DNA of 64,000 bases from NCBI GenBank assembly GCA_007922305.1, contig ML677358.1:17285327-17349326 (forward strand), given 5' to 3'. A model generated the notes under the pieces. That model had not been told where the DNA came from, made no database searches, and saw only the letters and a list, made by a program, of their open reading frames with translations. The DNA comes from Dermatemys mawii. Its lineage: Eukaryota > Chordata > Testudines > Dermatemydidae. The translations under genes and the position numbers were made by a program. Shown here in pieces: positions 45,906 through 58,076 of this stretch. The first letter of the stretch is position 1; each line of letters opens with the position of its first letter.

Positions 45906-48724
45906 TTCTATGCTACGGGCTATGGCTTTGATTCACAATCGAGCCATTAGCTGCGGAATCTGCCACAATTACTCCCACCGAGTAGAACTTCACTCCTCAT
46001 TGAGTTCCACATGGCAGAAATTCTCTGAGCACAGCTTAGAGTTCCCTATAACCTCCCCCACATTGTACAGCTTGGCACGCACCCAAAAGACACAATCTAG
46101 TGCTGATTTGGGTATCTCCCAAAGGCTCATAAACTCTCACACTCTGAACAGTGGAAAGAGAAACAAAGTGGTTCCAACTAAATTTACATGTTGTACTGCA
46201 AACAGTTCCCCTCTCTCACATCCTCTTTATCCCCCTCTGAAATAAAACACATTATGATCATCTAAAAAATGTTGTATCTGAGAGATGCTTCAATAAAAGA
46301 ACGTTGAAAAATAACTTTGATATACATTAATTACCAATTTCGTTTTACAACACATTGAACCTTTATAGCATTTATAAACAAAGGATAATCATAAAGCATT
46401 ATTCTAACTGTTAATTAGCTCTATTTATTCTCCAGATTAGTTTTTAAATATGCCCTCTAGATGCCACTTGATACTAATTACCAGAATTACATTATCATCT
46501 CTATACAAAAGCATTTTTAATTAAATCTAAAGCAATTTTAAATTAGTGTGAGTTTTTACAGAAATTAAACTATGGTCAGATGCTTAAAGTAGCCTTTTAA
46601 AACAACATCAGATTACATGCTAGAATCAGTTCTCCCAAAGGCCTTGACATCTTTTTAGATGTTAGATTTCAAAGTTTGTTTTCAGGAAAGCTTGCCAACA
46701 AACTCTGGTGATTAATATTTATGCTGGAAAGTGAATTGATGTATTTCGTTTACTGACTATTGCTAGAAATCCAGCTGAATTGTGATGATCTTAAAACGTG
46801 ACAATATGGAGCATGCTTATGCAGTACACTGGCCATTTGGTCTCTGGTTTTGAATTGTAGAGGAAGCGCCGGTATAGATGTGTGGGAATCGGGTTGAGGC
46901 GCAGTGGGATGTAGTCACTGTTCACGTGCCATATTTGGTGGTTCTTGTGGTATGACAAAGATCACTAATAAGACATCTAAGAGTTTCCTTTGATTTCAGT
47001 GGGCATAAGGCCTCTATTGTATAAAACAAAAGCATTCCAGGGCAGAGATTGTCCTGAGGTCAATGGTGTCCCAAACTTGGCTACCATAATATAGTTACTA
47101 TTGCTACTACTTCTAAATTCTCTCCCCATGGCACAGCCCAGCTAAAGCAGCTGTGCTCTCCTGAGGTTATGGTGGGATGGAATCTACTCCCTCAACCTCC
47201 CAGGCGCATGACTGCAGTAACTCTTCTGCTGGGGAGTTTGACCCAACTCTCATTCTGCCCAGAGTCTATCCCTACACACCGGAATGTCAGAGCCCCCTTG
47301 GAGCTGAGCTGACCCCTTTCATTGTCTCCTCTCCTGTAGCAAAACTGCTTTGGTTCTACTGCGCTCACAGCCTTCTGTGGCCCTAAGTGTGAGACCCATG
47401 ATAAATTCCATGGAGACCATGAAGTGCCGCATCAGTATATGGAATTTGGGGGTGTTGCTAAGCACACTTGCTTTCTGGACCATTCTCTCTTTTGGGATCA
47501 TTGTTCTTATGAACAATTTTTCCTGCTGGTTTGATTTCAGTAATGTGTCTAGTAACTCAGGTGGAGTATCAGGTGCTGAAATGTAATTGCTAATTTATTA
47601 ATAGGTCCATAGTCATTTGTTGCAGAAGCACATTTCTGCTTGGTTATTTACAAGAGAAATGTATTAACACCATAAAAGGTTTTAGTTAATAAGCAATACA
47701 AATGGAAAGCAACATAACCTGGCATGCCTATGGTTAAAGAACTCTCTGCATAACGGCCTCACAGAACTATCGCTTTAAACCAAAGGTTTGTTTTGGGTTT
47801 AATCTGTTTTGGATTTGCAACCTTGTGCTCACAAGTATTGGACAGCCACTACCCAAGAGAGGATGTAAAAGGAATTTGCATTGCCCTTAGCACTTTTCAG
47901 TTTGGTCAGGAAGAGGACATGACTTAATATAAATGTGATGAACTAAGATCTCTGTGTAAACCATCCCAGCTGTCTCAACAGCTTTGCATCCTCAAACATG
48001 TTCAGTAGCTCTTGTGTTGCCATGATTTGGGAGGAACAAAAGAGGTGCTACAGTAATGTCCAAGCTTGATAGAGAACCAGTAAGCTTCCTGGTTCTTTTA
48101 ACGTTGCACTTTTAGTAAATTCTTAGCATATCCTTCACATACTGGGCTAGCTGAGATTTGTACAGCAGAATGAGTATAATAGTACAGCTGAGTTTTTATG
48201 AATACTAGCCACAAAGTGATTTGCTTGTCAATTACTTTTACAGCAGAGGTAAATGATAAACTCACGACCTTTCAGGTGGGGATGGAAAATGAGATGGAGA
48301 ATCTTATGAAAGTTATAGTAATTTTTAATCATATACAGGTACACTTCTCTGAGGACCGTTTATTTCTATCTGCTTAACCTTTGCAGTGGTAACTGTGCTT
48401 TCAGGGTGGCTTTTGGCTGGAGTCTGCGTGGCACTATGAGCAGTAGCACTAGTTTCCCAAATCTGGAGGCAAATCTTCAAGTCTGGTGCAAGTCCAAATG
48501 AAATGGACCATGTTCTCTCACCATTATGTCCTCTGAAATGTGGGGTGTGTGGACAAATAGCAATCTTGAATCCCAGTGCTGAAATAGAGAGGATTGTGCG
48601 TGTGTATTCCTGAGGTGAAACATCCCGGCCACAGTTCCAGTAGCTAGCTCTTCCAAAGGAGGGAAGACATCACTGGAAGGGGTTAAAATATCTTAACTGT
48701 GGTGACAGTTGTCCTTTGCGAACC
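45906..48724. other. Intron, includes an AT-rich candidate conserved block
   Basis: 46250-46800 is strongly AT-rich, free of recognised repeats and rich in taatta-type words. It may be conserved non-coding DNA, which I infer from composition only. A half-palindrome (tttgatttcagtgggcataa) lies near 46990. A 78-codon frame at 47350-47586 has a hydrophobic run but no gene context. Confidence 0.4.
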
Positions 48725-49154
48725 ATCTAAAGCAGGGGTGGCCAACCTGAACCCGAGAAGGAGCCAGAATTTACCAATGTACATTGCCAAAGAGTCACAG
48801 TAATACATCAGCAGCCCCCATCAGCTCCCTCCCCCACACTCCCAGCACCTCACGCCCACAGGCAGCCCTGCCAATCAATGTCTCCCCGCACATCCCGATC
48901 AACTGTTTTGTGGCATGCAGGAGGCTCTGGGAGGGGAGGAGCAAGGACACAGCAAGCTCGGGGAAGAGGCGGGAAGGAGTGGAGTGGGGACAGGGCCTGT
49001 GGAAGAGCCAGGGGTTGAGCAGTGAGCACTCCCCGGCCCATTGGAAAGTTGGCACCTATAGCTCCAGCCCTGGAGTCTGTACAAGGAGCCGCGTATTAAC
49101 TTCTGAAAAGCCGCCATGTCTCCAGAGCCACAGGTTGGCCACCTCGATCTAAAA
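48725..49154. mobile_element. Non-autonomous hAT-like element with inverted ends and 8-bp target duplication
   Basis: The element 48733-49146 begins caggggtggccaacctg and ends caggttggccacctcg, an imperfect inverted repeat of about 16 bp. It is flanked by atctaaag (48725-48732) and atctaaaa (49147-49154). The interior is GC-rich, with accaatgtacattgccaaag near the left end and no transposase. The frames of up to 122 codons inside are composition effects of the element. An 8-bp duplication and the CAGGGGTGGCCAA terminus fit hAT. Confidence 0.88.
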
Positions 49155-49996
49155 GATGCTTGTGTCTGATTAAAATAAGGCACTGTGCTGTAGAAGATGG
49201 AAGACCACTTCTTCAGGAGGCAGTTCTGAGCCTACAACACTCATCCTCAGTTTCTGTCCAGTGCTGACTGAACTCTTCAGGACACTGAGTAGTACTAATA
49301 ATGTAACTTTGGAGTGAGAGCCATGTTCTGCCATCAGTGCGATGAAGAATGGACACACAGAAAAATTAGGTTACTGATGAAACATTATGACAAATGTAGA
49401 TAACAGATTTTAGCCTTCGCAGCACTAAGGCTGGAAATAGTATTCATTTCCTTTGTTGGTCAGACAAGGTTGTGTGACTGGAGTCTTATCAAAGTTCTAA
49501 TGTGTTTTCTTTGCATCACCGGGGTGCAAAAAAATCATATTTAACAAAGCAAAAAGGGATGCGTTGAGAAATCAATACGCTGTCCGCCGGTAACAAAGAC
49601 ATGAGAAAAGGTGATCCATCTGCACTGTTTGGCTATGAATTGCAGTTGAGCTGAAGGAGGAAATGAGGTTTCTTCCTCACCTTCAAATCCTTCTAGCTGT
49701 TTGTTGCGAGGGGAGGGTTTTATATTTTGGTTTTGGTTTTTTGTTAGCCAGCATTCCAAGAGCGTTGGCATTTTGTTCATGCATTTAAAAGCAGCTAATA
49801 TAGACTTGAGTGAGCGAATTCTCCTGCCTTGTATGTGCTTCTGAGTCTCCACTCTCACAAGTGGGCATTCCTTTTTTGGAAAATAGATCCTCATTCTGCC
49901 ATTTAGGAGCTATCCAGTCTTCATCAACAAGCACAATGACGTGAAGTTTCAGAGCGTTTGAAAATGGCAAATGCGGAGGCTAGGGAACAAAGAGCG
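49155..49996. other. Intron, nothing recognised
   Basis: A 117-codon reverse frame at 49541-49894 has low-complexity composition and no recognisable domain. No repeat is assigned. Confidence 0.45.
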
Positions 49997-50162
49997 AGCC
50001 AGATCCTGCAACACTTATACACAAATGTGTTCCTTATTCATGCAAGTTCTCCTGTTGGCTTCAGTGAGACTACTCATGTAGAGCCTAGTCCAAACCCAAT
50101 GGATAGGCTCCAAACATCTATGGACCCTATCCATTGACTTCAGTGGGCTTTGGATCTGGCCC
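49997..50162. repeat. Two adjacent palindrome-type repeats
   Basis: The first (49997-50085) begins ccagatcctgcaacacttat, with gttggcttcagtgagactac in its middle. The second (50085-50162) runs from tagtccaaacccaatggata to ccattgacttcagtgggctt and tggatctggcccg. Arms of the second, such as caatggatagg and cctatccattg, are clean inverted copies. Confidence 0.7.
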
Positions 50163-51000
50163 GGATGGAGTAGTCATGTGAGTAAGGGTATGACATACCC
50201 AGGTAGCTCTAATTTGCATTTAAGGCAAAATTAGACATTGTTCTATTAATGGTACTGGTAAAATAGTCTGGGTCTCGCATTAGAATGGTAGGCAGATGTA
50301 AGACACCTGGGAGAAACTCCATATGTTGATGGAAGAGGTGGCTAAGGGACAAATTTGAATGCCCACTCCAGTGGGTTTTGCTCTAGATCCATGACCTAAC
50401 AATTCAGTCACCCTTTGAAAGCAGGGTGCTTTCCCCTGCTAAATAGCTGCTTAACAGATCAGCATAAACTCAAAGCAAGAAAAGACATGGTTGTCTGAAA
50501 ACTTTAAACTAAGGCAAGGCCAAGAATAGGATATGCCAAAGGTTTTCATCTTTCCCTTTATCCCTTCCCAGATATTTTCACATGCAGATGTGCAGCACAA
50601 ATTACAGTAATAAATATAATGATATAAATGTGGGTGGCATTTTAGAGAACATATGAAAGACGCAGTGGTTCCCGTCCTGAATAGCTTTGCTGTTATTAGC
50701 TTTCTGACAAATGTGTCTCAGCCAAAATAGGGCAGTCAATGTCCTTTATGCTAATGGAATGGTTATATCCAACAGGGAACAGTCAGAACTTCAGATGCCA
50801 GAATGTCAGGGCATAATATCCAGATGGGAATAGTAGTTCTAGGTCCTTTTTCTTTCATTGTTACCACAGCTTAGTTTTTCCTTCTACCCACCCCCAAATT
50901 CACACAGTACAACTTCTCAAGCTTGTGTTCTGCAGATGTGCCATTATTCTTGAGTGGACATCCACCCATTGTATAGGTATTAAAGATACAGACATTAACT
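50163..51000. other. Intron, nothing recognised
   Basis: Mixed intron sequence with no repeat or exon signal that I can support. Confidence 0.5.
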
Positions 51001-51190
51001 CGTAGATTCATAGACTTTTAAGGTCAGAAGGGACCATTATGATCATCTAGTCTGACCTCCTGTACAGCGCAGGCCCTAATCTCACCCACAGATTTCTGCC
51101 CCAGATTCCTAAATGGCCCTCAAGGATTGAGCTCACAACTGTGGGTTTAGTAGGCCAATGCTCAAACCACTGAGCTATCCCTCTCCCCAT
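51001..51190 (-). mobile_element. tRNA-derived SINE, near full length
   Basis: Read on the reverse strand, the element starts near 51190 with a tRNA-like head. The A box is in tagctcagtggtttgagc (51160-51177 on the + strand) and the B box in gttgtgagctcaatcc (51124-51140). It is followed by gcagaaatctgtgggtgaga and a tail, caggaggtcagactagatga to aaggggtct-like. Head plus tail is typical of the turtle polymerase III SINE described as tRNA-Lys-derived. The tail matches 40740-40832. Confidence 0.88.
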
Positions 51191-53144
51191 TCCTGTCACT
51201 CTGTGACACTGAAATACCCCAGCTCAGTATCTCAGTGTTACAGAAAGTGCTTTTCTGGCTTAAGACTTCTCATAGTGATACTTTTAGTGAATGTCCCTGG
51301 ACACCATAGGAGGTAATGCTATGTATATTTTAGTGTCTCTTTTCTGCTTCCACTGTTGTGTAGAAACAATATAGTTACTTGAATCACTTGCATTATTTAG
51401 ATTTGTTCTGTAGAGGCAAACACCAAACCATTTGGCTTTAACTTTCTACTAGATAAGCTGTGACAAGTTAGGAACTAGCAAACCAAATTTTGCTATGCTC
51501 CTTCATAGATAAAATGGGCCACATCCCCAAGTAGTGTTAGTGAACTATGATCATTTACATCAGTTGAAAATCTGGCCCATAATATCTATTGTGTTATTCA
51601 TTATAAAGTCTATTCCTATGTTCCCTTTGCCCATCTCTGGAGGCTCTATCCTATGCTCATTGAAATCAATGGCAAAGCTTCCATTAATTGAATGGGACAG
51701 CTTTCAGCTTTCCACATTTTCCACACGAAAATCAGCTAAACGCGTGAACACTACAGTTGCCAATGCTGGAGAAGGAGTGGCAGGATCAGATTCACGGGAA
51801 CTAAGTAGAGTTTATAAAGGTTATTAATGACAAGAAAAATATATCTTTCTATATACATTGATCTAACTACAATGTTTCAGTCAACTAAAAAAATATATAT
51901 TCTATACTCAGGTCCGTTCATTTAAAATTATTGAATAAATGCTTTAATATTCTCAAGATCATAAATCTTTTATGACATTTGTATCAAAGCAAAAGTCAGG
52001 TGTGAAAAAAACAGTACATCTGGAATCAGTAAGAGACAACACATTGAAAGAAATTAGTTTTTTGTTATCTTTCAAATTCAGACTGAAACCGTTTTTATTA
52101 GGCAGGAAATTCAAATGATCAGTGATGAATAGCTTAAACTGTCCTTTGTTCTTGAAAAAATACTTTTCAGCGTCATCTGCTTTGAGTAGATATATATATT
52201 AAGTCACAGGAGACTATTTTCAGTTCATTTTATCATGGAGCTGGCCTCATAACTATTTACAGGACAAAATCATGTCTGAGAGGAGAATGCTAAAGTTGCT
52301 CTTGTATTTGCTTTCACATTGGAGTACATTCTGGACAAAAAGGGTAACAGGTAACACATATACAGGTTTGCTATCCAGGCTGAAATATGCTACCTTAATT
52401 GTGTTCAAAGAAAAACAAGCATCAACCAGCGTTAGATTAGTATTGATTAAAAGTCATAGGGATTAGTAAAGAAACTGACTGTACATTTACCAAACACTGA
52501 AATCAAGATTAAAGCATTGCAGATACATATTACATTCCTTTAGTTCCCCTTCTCCTTTATAACATAATCTGTTCCGAGACAGAAGAACATTCTCCTTGAT
52601 AAAATTTGTACTGAATATTCCTACTGTGGGGGCACACTCCTTAGTTTCTCTCTGACATTGGCACTTTAGACAAGAACACCAAGAATAGCTTCAAAAGAAC
52701 TCAGTGACATCATTGCTATTGTTGAACTGCAAAGAAGTTGTCGAAGGAGCCCAAGTCTACCCAAGCTGGAAATAACCTGGGGTCAAGATAAGTTGAAGTC
52801 TTCTCTCCGTTTTGTTACAATTGTGCTTTCCGTTCCATTGTTCCTCTTATGGTTCATAGGAGGCTTGTAACTATGAAGCAAGGCTGTTGAAACTCAACCA
52901 ATACACACCACACAGTGAGAATCGTCCATGTGCACTTCTTTTAGTTCACATGTTTCAAGCCTTTCAGAGTCTCACGCTGTTTCTTAAAGGGGTAAACTAA
53001 GTAACTGGCCTCCCCATTCCCTCACTTGCAAAGTCAACACAGTTGAGATCCTTGGATGTTCCATCACTCAGCTGGTCTTGCTCAAACAGTATCTAGATGG
53101 GCTAATATTTAACTCCTCCATATGTTCTGTACGCCTGTAGAGAC
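51191..53144. other. Intron with one palindrome-type repeat
   Basis: ctcattgaaatcaatggcaa with ttccattaattgaatgggac at 51655-51705 is a degenerate palindrome of the family. A half copy is at 51525-51580 (catttacatcagttgaaaat and ctggcccat). 51830-52500 is AT-rich and unassigned. Confidence 0.45.
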
Positions 53145-53235
53145 AGATTAAGGACCACATCCTGAAGTCCTGATGTTTGTGCAGACAAACTCCGAGTGAC
53201 ACTCAGGAATTTTGCCTGAGTAAACACTGAAGACA
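53145..53235. repeat. Half palindrome-type repeat
   Basis: accacatcctgaagtcctga, ccgagtgacactcaggaatt and ttgcctgagtaaacactgaa resemble the arm type that ends in 'tttgcctgagtaaggact' in other turtle copies. Confidence 0.4.
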
Positions 53236-55094
53236 AACTGAAGCCCAGTCATGCCATGAGATCCATGCATGGAGAGAGGATCCTCAGCCATCTTGCAACA
53301 GCGTTCCTTGATGCTACAGGGACTCTTCACAGGAAGGGGTGGGCTATGGGTGGGCCGCAGGAAGAAGGTACATCTCTCCCCTGTACCCGGTGGAGCTCAC
53401 AGTGCAAAGGTAATATAGTCAGGCCAGCTTTCATATCATTGGCCCCCTTCTCTGCAGTGAGGATCCTCCTTTAGTGTGTGCCCTAGGGCCTGCTTTTGGC
53501 TGCAGACGTCCTGAGACAGTGCACTGAGTGGGACTGCTGAGAGCACAGATCCCCTGGCCTCCTGCTACTGATACTCTGACATCCATGGGGAGCTCAGGGC
53601 ATCATTGGCTTGATGATTGGGAAAGGGGTGATTAAGCAAATGCTGACTTCCAATACAATGGCTGGAATGGCTCTCAGTGATCTCCCATTCTCTCTTTCCC
53701 ATAGGTTTCCCGATGGAGGCGCAATCTGGCCATAACTAAGGACTTTAGGATCTGGGCCTAAGTAGTTTGAACAGAAGTAGTAGAAAATATATTCGATGTT
53801 TTTGTCCCTCAGTGGCCATCTTTGCCCTTCACCCCTAAGGCTGGAGCTGAACACAGCAAGAAAACAGCTGCTTTAAGCCAGTATGTTAAAGCAAAATCCA
53901 TGGGCTCCAGAGACTTTCCCATAGAAAGGGCAGTCTGGTGTTACTTACTGATATGTAAATGACATTGTTTTTATTTGCACGGTCTGTTTTATTGGTGCCA
54001 AATATAAGAAAACTGATTTGTCTGATTTATAAAAAAAATTCTGTATTATCAGGCCCATGAGATTTAGGACATTTTTTCCCTTTAAAGGGAATTAATACAA
54101 ATAATAATTGTTTGATACCAAGGTAATCACCCTGAATTTCGGCTTGTTTAGTGATTTTGTGGGCTTTCAAAATATTTCATTTTATGATTTTATAAAAAAT
54201 AAACACACTTGTCAATAGTACCAATAATTTCCTTACCTAAGTCTTAAAAAGATGGTGTCAAAGCAAAGGGAACAAAGCAGAGTTGCAGCAACATTGGTTA
54301 TGGCAAAACAATGGCTAGCCTGCTAAAGAAAGAAAGGAAGATTTAAGACTTTTCCCTGTACTCTGGCTGAACCTAGCCATTTTATATTGGTGAGCCATGG
54401 AATGGAACTTCTATTGATTTCAGATTTGATGGGATTGCAGGGGGAGCAATCACTATTACTGTGTTCACCCATTTAAGAACATAGATTAAGTATGAATAAG
54501 GCTTTTAAAGTAGCTCTGAATTAAAAGAAGCAGGCACAGATCATTACTGATTATATTGTATTGGATTTACTTCCCTCGGATCTGAAGGCACTGCCATTAA
54601 CTTTCCAAAGAGTCTCACATATTGACCTGCTGGGACCCACAGAAGAGAACCTAGTTACATGGAGTTTTAATGAGTGAGTTGCTGAACGCACCCTGATCGA
54701 TAATAGTGACCATAGAAGCTTTTTGGAAATCACAACAGTGCACATTTTCCTCTGACTATCTAAAAAAATTAATTTCAGGTTATATGTAACTACAGGGAGT
54801 TTCTTTTAAAGAGTTCAAAGAAGCTTAAAATAATTAAGAATCTCTTCATAGAACAATTTGACTCCTGTTTTATTGTAAAGCAGTGATGTACAATACTAAA
54901 AATGCTCCAAGTATTTAGGATTATTAATAGAAGAGCAAATGGAACAAGGAAGAAATGTGGACCACAAAAAAGAAAAGGGTGGAAAATAACTTGGAACTGC
55001 ACCCCGGTTCTTTTTATCTGGGCTGTGATCTCGTCTCTTTGTACACCAATTGAATTGTAGTCACAACTTTGAGTTCTCATGGCCAAGATTTTCA
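53236..55094. other. Intron, nothing firmly recognised
   Basis: 53240-53580 is GC-richer than its flanks and may hold an unclassified old repeat. 53940-54250 is AT-rich. No gene-like frame is present. Confidence 0.45.
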
Positions 55095-55224
55095 AAAATG
55101 GCCCAAAGTTAGTCTCTTAACTCTGGATTTAGCCTCACTGCAAATAGTTGATCTCATTTTCAAAAGTATTGAGCACACAGCTGCTCTCACTGGCTTTTCA
55201 AAACTAGGGTACTTTTGAAGATGG

Positions 55225-55510
55225 CTAAGGTCTAGTCTGCACTAGAACTGCTGAAGCGGTCCAGCTGCAGCGCTGCTACTGCACACACCCTCTGCTGACA
55301 GGAGAGAGCTCTCCCATCAGCATGATGAATCCACCTGTGCGAGAGGCAGTAGCTATGTCAACAGCAGAAGCTCTTCCACAGACATAGCATGGTCCACACT
55401 GGCACTTAGGTCGGTGCAACTTGCGTCACTCAGGGGGGTGCCTTTTTCAAACCATTGAGCAACGTAAGTTACACCGGTGTAAGTGTTAGTGTGTATAAGC
55501 CCCAAGGGTA
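55225..55510. mobile_element. MITE with ggtctagtctgcacta...tagtgtgtataagcccc ends
   Basis: The left end ggtctagtctgcactagaac and the right end gtgttagtgtgtataagccc are rough inverted copies. Internal inverted pairs include ggagagagctctcccatcag and a gtcggtgcaacttgcgtcac/gcaacgtaagttacaccggt pair around cctttttcaaacc. The type is related to 20710-21001 by its end sequence but differs inside. No transposase. Confidence 0.72.
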
Positions 55511-57979
55511 GATGTAGAGATCCAACTTTAGTCATTCGGTTTTTGAAAATCTTGACCTGTGGGCTGATGAGCTGATCGCCAGTAAGCACTGTCAGCAGAA
55601 TAATCCATCGGTTCTCTCCCAGTGCCACATCTTCAGTTGTCCATCTCTGCACATGCAGATTAATAAAAGTGGAAATCTGGTTTCACCATGTTTGTATGGA
55701 GGAAGGAAATGCCTGAGCATTAACGCTCACCTGAGAAAGGTGCCAATAGCTGACTCTGAAATGAAGGATCGGGGATAGACCCTTCTTTTATAGTCTACGA
55801 ATGTACAATGTAAGATGTCACACAGCATGGGGCTAAGCAACAAAGAAGCCGCCCCATTGTGTGCAAGAGTCAGGATTCATGCCATAGGGCAGGTCAACTG
55901 CCAGAGCCTCAGCATGTTGGTCATTTGCTGCTTCCACTTCCCAAGTGTAAGAGCAACTTCTGGGTCCACAACCTCCCTCCAGCAGTGGGATAAGGGGCCT
56001 GCTCTGACTCCCCCTGCAACAGGTGAAGCTATTCAGAAAGGATGGAAACTGGCAGTGCATTCAATTCTCAAATGGGGTTGAAGGGATCTGGATGCCCGAT
56101 TTAAATTCAAGCAGCTGCCTCTTAAAGTGTGCAACTGAGATCATTCTTACCCCAGCTTTTTTTGCGTCCCTGTGCTGGAGGGAAGGGTAGAGAAACCCAG
56201 TGCAGCAGCACATGTAACAAGGTAGCCGACGGGGCTGGTATCAGGAAGTTGGCTCTTGATACAGAGTGGGAGTAAGATCGGTCACCCCATAGAATACAGT
56301 CTCAAATGAAAAAAAAATACCTGAAGTTGAACAGCAATCATTCCCTTTACATAAAAGTCTTGCCTCTTGCTACTGCAGTAGCTCAACACATGCAAACTAT
56401 TTTGCCAGGTTTTACTCCACCAACTTCACAGTCATTCAAAACACTTCAGATAGATCCTGTTGCATGCTGTATAAGCACCTGATTGATTGTGTGGAATTAA
56501 GTTATTGGACAGAGAACCCGCTAATGGAAACACATTGATGAAATCATTTTTGAGGGATATTAAATGGAATTTAAATTAAAGTTGAAATGGGTTTATGGAT
56601 TTTTCACTCAAACTGTTTATGAACAGTTATCGCTGGTAAATTACACAGTGGCGAAAGAGAGAATTGGTAAGCATGGATTTTAATAGAAGTCTTTCTGAAA
56701 TAATAATAATACAATAATTTATTGTCTAGGGTTGTACAGTACGTGGGGATACAAATGATGTGATTTTTGTCTGCTTAACTGTACCTGGTTGTTTGTAGAC
56801 AAATGAGGATGTGCTATGTTAAATAGTCCTTTGAGGTGAAAAAATACTTCCCATACTTTAAAATGAAACAGCATTTGATATTATAAATCTTTCACAGTGG
56901 ATATGAACTGTTTTAATAACATCAGCCAGGAGACAAAAGCAATTTAGTAGTAAATTTCACTTAACTTTGCTTTTGCTTTATGTTCAATAAAAGTGGAGGG
57001 AAACTGAGATACCTCTAACTGAGGAGAGAGGTGATGGATGCATGTGAAAATTTTCAGTGTGTACATTTACCATATTTGCCAAAAAGTCTGCTTTCCTCAA
57101 CTTAAGCAAAGTGAAAACAAGAACGGAGAGGTTTGCAAGGCTGATGATGTTTTATTCTAGCAACAGAATTCTAAAGTAGGCAACAGGCCAGAGTTTTATA
57201 GGAATCCCAGTCTGTTTAAGTGTATCTAAAGTTGCAGTGTTACTAGGATACGTTGCAGGAGGGGTTAATGGGGAATGATACTCAATAGGAAGGCACAAAA
57301 TGTATGTAGCAGAAGTATGTGCAATAAGTGTTTTGTTTTGTTTTCTTTTCAATTTGTAACCAAATGCCAATCAAATATTCATAACTGAGATTGCTAAGGA
57401 ACAGAAGCAAAGGGAAACAAACTGATTGTGGCTGGGCGTAAACTTCTGAATACTAACCACATTTTGCCCAACTGTTCTGGGCCATCTCTATTCACAGGTA
57501 ACTCGCTTTCCAGCATAGAGCGTCTGTTGTCCAGTCTAGAGTAGCAGGAACTGACAGAGTTCTAGGGAGAGTGCATGTCTCATAGGACTGGTTATGAGAT
57601 ACAGGATTTTCCACCTTTACTGTAAGTCATCTATTCTCAACTCGCTCGAGTCAGGAATTAACTCCAGTTTGTAACTGTGTGAGAACTGGCCAGTGGCCTC
57701 TGTGATGTGGGTTGATTTGCTCATTCCAGACCCCACTGTATAAATGTCTGTGTCACTACTGAGGAACTTGTAGCAATGAAGGCTGATCATTAAGTCAAGA
57801 TCTAAATATCTTGTATTGGGTCACCAGATCAATTCTAATTCTCAGTGCTTCAAACTTTAGACTACTCTTTATCCTCTCTGAGTTTACAGTGTTTTAAAAA
57901 GCAGGCGTTTGGTTTTATAGTGTTCATATTAGAAAATTTGTTTTAATTCTCACTTTTCCTTAACATAGTGAATGGGGTA
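55511..57979. other. Intron, nothing recognised
   Basis: Unassigned intron, AT-rich from 56500 onwards. The 88-codon frame at 55815-56081 overlaps a reverse-strand frame of 75 codons and has no family resemblance. Confidence 0.45.
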
Positions 57980-58046
57980 CATTTGGTTTACAGCAGTGGA
58001 ACTCTACTGAAGCCAGTGGAATGTTTCTACTATAAACTGGTTTAAA
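57980..58046. repeat. Palindrome-type repeat
   Basis: ggtttacagcagtggaactc, ctactgaagccagtggaatg and tttctactataaactggttt form an imperfect inverted repeat with the family core. Confidence 0.65.
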
Positions 58047-58076
58047 TGCAAGTAGCATCATGCTGTTGTCTTTTCA

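Noticed and set aside
47350..47586. A 78-codon frame with a hydrophobic run (LGVLLSTLAFWTILSFG) that could look like a small membrane protein
   Set aside because: No splice, promoter or homology support. An overlapping reverse-strand frame exists, and it lies deep in the SGCD intron. A T-rich stretch gives hydrophobic residues by chance.
48784..49183. Several overlapping frames up to 122 codons on both strands
   Set aside because: They lie in, or extend just past, the GC-rich hAT-like MITE with defined ends and target duplication. Mirror-image frames reflect composition.
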